NCBI GenBank assembly: GCA_035353395.1
Contig: DAOPZL010000033.1
Span: forward strand, 1-33,707
Direction: 5' to 3'
Source of the DNA: UBA1801 sp035353395
Lineage (GTDB): Bacteria; Acidobacteriota; Holophagae; Holophagales; Holophagaceae
Length of the DNA: 33,707 nt
The first letter of the stretch is position 1; every line of letters begins with the position of its first letter. A program made the translations under genes and the position numbers. The notes below the pieces were generated by a model, which had not been told where the DNA came from, made no database searches, and saw only the letters and a list, made by a program, of their open reading frames with translations. Positions 31,194-33,707 of this stretch are shown here, piece after piece.

Positions 31194-32018
31194 ATGAAAC
31201 TGTTGATCGCCGTAGACATGGAAGGCGCCACCGGCGTGGTCAGCTGGGACCACGTGGATCCGAAGACGGCGGAATACCAGCGTTTCCGGCACCTGCTCAC
31301 CGCGGACGTCAACGCGGCCATCGAAGGCGCGCTGGAGGCGGGTGTGGAGGACATCCAGGTGTCCGACGGCCACTGGAACAGCGGCAACGTGCTGATCGAG
31401 GAACTCGATCCGCACGCCAGGCTGAACACGGGCACGCCCTCGCCCTTCTCCATGGCGCAAGGCGCCCAGGAGGGCGTCGACGCCGCCTTCTTCGTCGGCT
31501 ACCACGCCCGCGTCGGGACGCTCCACGCCATCCTCGACCACACCTGGTCGGCCTCCAAGGTCGCCAACGCCTGGCTCAACGGCCGGCTGATGGGCGAGAC
31601 GGCCCTGAACGGGGCCCTCTGCGGCGCGTTCGGTGCGCCCGTGCTGCTCGTGACCGGCGACCAGTCGGTTGCCGCCGAGGCCCAGGACTGGATTCCCGGA
31701 ATCGAGACCGCCGTCGTCAAGACTGCCTGCGGACGCTATGCCGCCAGGTGCCTGACCCTCGCGGAGACCCAGCCGCTCATCCGCGACGCCGCGCGCCGCG
31801 CCGTGAAGCGCTTCCACGACGGGCAGGGCCCGCAGCCTCTGAAGGTGACCGATCCGGTGACCATCCGCCTCCAGTTCGTGAGCAGCCAGATGGGGGACAT
31901 GGCCAGCCTGCTCCCGGGGGCCACCCGCCTGGACGGGCGCACCGTCGAGTTCACGGCTCCGGACATGCCCGGCGCCTACCAGATGTTCCGCGCCGCCGTC
32001 AGCTTGGCGGGCGCCTGA
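31194..32018 (+). CDS. M55 D-aminopeptidase, DppA-like (copy 2)
   Basis: 274 residues, the length of B. subtilis DppA. Zinc-site residues are Asp8 and Glu10 (IAVDMEGATG), His60 (SDGHWNSG), His104 (VGYHARVG) and Glu135 (MGETALNG), with a histidine in LDHTW (His116) at the catalytic position. Copy 2 looks closer to canonical DppA than copy 1, for example in VLLVTGDQSVAAEAQDWIPG and the C-terminal PDMPGAYQMFRA. The start at 31194 is chosen because GGAG lies 9 nt upstream; the ATG at 31188 would be too close to it. It is separated from the carboxypeptidase gene by 47 nt on the same strand, most simply in the same operon. Confidence 0.92.
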   Translation: MKLLIAVDMEGATGVVSWDHVDPKTAEYQRFRHLLTADVNAAIEGALEAGVEDIQVSDGHWNSGNVLIEELDPHARLNTGTPSPFSMAQGAQEGVDAAFFVGYHARVGTLHAILDHTWSASKVANAWLNGRLMGETALNGALCGAFGAPVLLVTGDQSVAAEAQDWIPGIETAVVKTACGRYAARCLTLAETQPLIRDAARRAVKRFHDGQGPQPLKVTDPVTIRLQFVSSQMGDMASLLPGATRLDGRTVEFTAPDMPGAYQMFRAAVSLAGA

Positions 32019-32034
32019 CCGGGATGTGAAAATC

Positions 32035-32080
32035 TCCGCATTCCGGGCTCCCGGCCGCGCCGGGCCTCGCGTTCTGCGGA
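32035..32080 (+). terminator. Structured hairpin after the D-aminopeptidase operon
   Basis: Outer arms TCCGCA (32035-32040) and TGCGGA (32075-32080) enclose an inner stem CCCGG/CCGGG (32050-32054, 32060-32064). There is no T-run. It lies between the last operon gene and the promoter of binding protein 4, so it may be a terminator, but this is weak. Confidence 0.35.
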
Positions 32081-32088
32081 TGAGCAGC

Positions 32089-32128
32089 CATATCAACTTT
32101 GAATCGGGAACCAACAAATTGCTATTTG
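32089..32128 (+). promoter_or_regulatory. LysR-type box plus -10 element for binding protein 4
   Basis: CATATCAACTTTGAATCG (32089-32106), 16 nt, then TATTTG (32123-32128). Transcription would start near 32134, about 57 nt before the ATG. This copy stands before a binding protein of a different subfamily, which argues that the element is a regulatory site and not a relic of duplication. Confidence 0.7.
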
Positions 32129-32190
32129 CAGCCCCTAATCCCGGGGCGCATCCTACAACAACTTCACCCACTGAAGAGGAGGAATCCGAC

Positions 32191-33707
32191 ATGGGACCTT
32201 GGGATACAAGCGACAGGATTCACGGAAGAAAGGGTAGGGGATCCGTCCTGCTTTCGATGGGGCTGGTCCTGCTGGGCGCGTGCGCCACGGTGGCCTCCGC
32301 CGAGAGGACGCTGACCATCGCCTACAACGAGGAGCCGCAGACCTCGGACATGCAGATGACGACGTCCTGCTACCTGATCCCCCTGAACGTCTACGACCGC
32401 ATGGTCGAGTGCGTCACGACCGGTCCCGGCAAGTCCGCGCTGGTCCCCGGCCTCGCGACCAAGTGGGAGATCTCCAAGGACGGCAAGGTCTACACCTTCC
32501 ACCTCCGCAAGGGCGTCAAGTTCCACAACGGCGAGGAACTGACGGCGAAGGACGTGGTCTACACGTTCGACCGCATGCTCGACCCCAAGACCAAGGCCCT
32601 GAACACCGACGCCCTCGACTTCATCGTCGGAGCCGGCGACCGCATGTCGGGCAAGGCCGCCACCACCGCGGGCCTGAAAGTCATCGACAAGTACACGGTC
32701 CAGATCTCGCTGGAGAACTCCTTCGTGCCCTTCCTGGCCATGATGTCCACGCCGCAGGCGTCCATCCTGAACGAGAAGTTCACGAAGCCCCTGGGCAACA
32801 AGTACGGCCTCAGCGCCGAGAACACCTGCGGGACCGGCCCCTTCATCCTGAAGGAATGGACCCTCAACGACCACCACACCATGGTCGCCAATCCCAGCTA
32901 CTGGCGCGGGCGGGCCCAGATCGACAAGTTCGTCGTGAAGGTCATCGTCGATGCCGAGACCATGCGCATGCTCTTCGAATCCGGCGAGATCGACCTCTTC
33001 GACTGCGACTTCGCCATGTCCCAGATCCCCTACTTCACCTCGCATCCGAAGTGGAGCAAGCAGGTCATTTCCGGACCCCGCGTCGGCCTCTACTACTACT
33101 CGATCAACCAGAAGATCAAGCCCTTCGACGACGTGCGCGTGCGCAAGGCCTGGCAGATGGCCGTCAACCGCAAGCTCATCCTCGAGAAGATGTACTACAA
33201 CCAGGGCCAGCTCGAGAACGGCGTCATGCCCAAGGGCCTGCTCCACAACAACCCCAACCAGGCCAAGATCGCGTATGATCCCGTCAAGGCCAAGCAGCTC
33301 CTGGCCCAGGCCGGCTATCCCAACGGCGTCGACATGGAGATCGCGCTGGTGGCCAGCACCGGCTCCCAGTGGCAGAAGATGAGCGAGATCGTGCAGTCGA
33401 TGGTCGCCAAGGCCGGCTTCCGCGTCACGCTCAAGCAGATGGACGAGGCCGCCTTCTACGCCACCCGCAAGGAAGGCAAGCTCCCGATGTACTGCAACAA
33501 GTGGTCGGCCGACTTCAACGATCCCGACAACTTCTTCTACACCTTCTTCGGCGAGAAGGGCACCGTGGCCCGCTCCTACAACAACCTGAACCCCGACAAC
33601 TTCGCCGCCCTGGACAAGGGCCGCGCCGAGACCAACTTCGCCAAGCGCGGCAAGCTCTACGCCGACCTCGAGAAGAAGATCGTCATCGACCAGGCCGCGT
33701 GGCTGCC
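32191..33707 (+). CDS. ABC transporter substrate-binding protein 4 (SBP_bac_5), C-terminus beyond window
   Basis: 505 residues visible, open to the end. AGGAGG lies about 8 nt before the ATG. The signal peptide is long (basic MGPWDTSDRIHGRKGRGS, then LLSMGLVLLGACATVASA, cleavage near ASA/ER). A Cys in the hydrophobic segment (LLGAC) is a possible lipobox, but the position looks equally suited to type I cleavage. The mature protein shows LTIAYNEEPQTSDMQ, YDRMVECV, WEISKDGKVYTFHLRKGVKFHNGEELTAKDVVYTFDRML-type sequence, GTGPFILKEW and the YYSINQKIKPFDDVRVRKAW helix, all typical of classical DppA/OppA-like binding proteins of Gram-negative bacteria. It is not of the AmiA-like group of copies 1-3. 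A second permease set probably follows downstream. Confidence 0.92.
   Translation, partial: MGPWDTSDRIHGRKGRGSVLLSMGLVLLGACATVASAERTLTIAYNEEPQTSDMQMTTSCYLIPLNVYDRMVECVTTGPGKSALVPGLATKWEISKDGKVYTFHLRKGVKFHNGEELTAKDVVYTFDRMLDPKTKALNTDALDFIVGAGDRMSGKAATTAGLKVIDKYTVQISLENSFVPFLAMMSTPQASILNEKFTKPLGNKYGLSAENTCGTGPFILKEWTLNDHHTMVANPSYWRGRAQIDKFVVKVIVDAETMRMLFESGEIDLFDCDFAMSQIPYFTSHPKWSKQVISGPRVGLYYYSINQKIKPFDDVRVRKAWQMAVNRKLILEKMYYNQGQLENGVMPKGLLHNNPNQAKIAYDPVKAKQLLAQAGYPNGVDMEIALVASTGSQWQKMSEIVQSMVAKAGFRVTLKQMDEAAFYATRKEGKLPMYCNKWSADFNDPDNFFYTFFGEKGTVARSYNNLNPDNFAALDKGRAETNFAKRGKLYADLEKKIVIDQAAWL

Noticed and set aside
1..33707. CRISPR arrays, tRNA or rRNA genes, insertion sequences, prophage genes
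   Set aside because: I saw no regular spacer-repeat arrays, no tRNA/rRNA-like sequence and no transposase or integrase in any supported gene.

Overview
The window is GC-rich chromosomal DNA of a diderm bacterium: it carries lpxB (lipid A) and a KdsC-type phosphatase (KDO), plus PilZ (c-di-GMP) proteins. The base composition, the PilZ proteins and the mix of a Gram-negative envelope with Firmicutes-like peptide transporters would fit an Acidobacteriota/Holophagae-type organism. That placement is inference from gene content and needs a database search. There are two 100-N assembly gaps. Each is flanked by an exact 55-nt duplicate, so both look like unmerged contig overlaps rather than missing sequence.

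Left part (1-14840), housekeeping and signalling. In order: an alkyltransferase-like protein and a DUF2203 protein (minus strand), lpxB, a lipoprotein metallopeptidase with HEFQH and a small lipoprotein coupled to it, a KdsC phosphatase (minus), a solo ArsR regulator with a dyad in its promoter, the large single-chain purL, and an unrecognised 248-aa protein. A cluster of three paralogous PilZ/pseudo-receiver proteins follows (two minus, one plus). The third overlaps a radical SAM gene with a TPR-like tail. A long perfect hairpin closes this half.

Right part (14868-33707), a peptide or murein-peptide uptake island. It contains two tandem near-identical secreted binding proteins (minus), then a divergent operon: binding protein, two permeases, two ATPases, an alpha/beta-hydrolase fused to a YkfC-like NlpC/P60 endopeptidase, and a small membrane protein. 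After a repeat-rich spacer come a LysR-type regulator (minus) and a divergent operon of M55 D-aminopeptidase, S66 LD-carboxypeptidase and a second M55 D-aminopeptidase. A fourth, different binding protein runs off the end. The gene set parallels the Bacillus subtilis dpp-ykf operon (dppA-E, ykfA-D), so the likely job is import of short peptides with D- or gamma-linked residues (murein peptides, D-Ala-D-Ala) and their breakdown to amino acids. No L-Ala-D/L-Glu epimerase (YkfB) is in the window.

The strongest new signal is regulatory. An 18-bp element, CATATC-(A/C)-N4-(T/C)G(A/T)AT-(C/G)G, occurs upstream of all four binding-protein genes and between the LysR gene and the first D-aminopeptidase gene. 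Each copy points toward the gene it precedes and lies exactly 16 nt from a TATT-type -10 hexamer. It has the T-N11-A form of LysR-family sites, so the local LysR protein probably controls the whole island.
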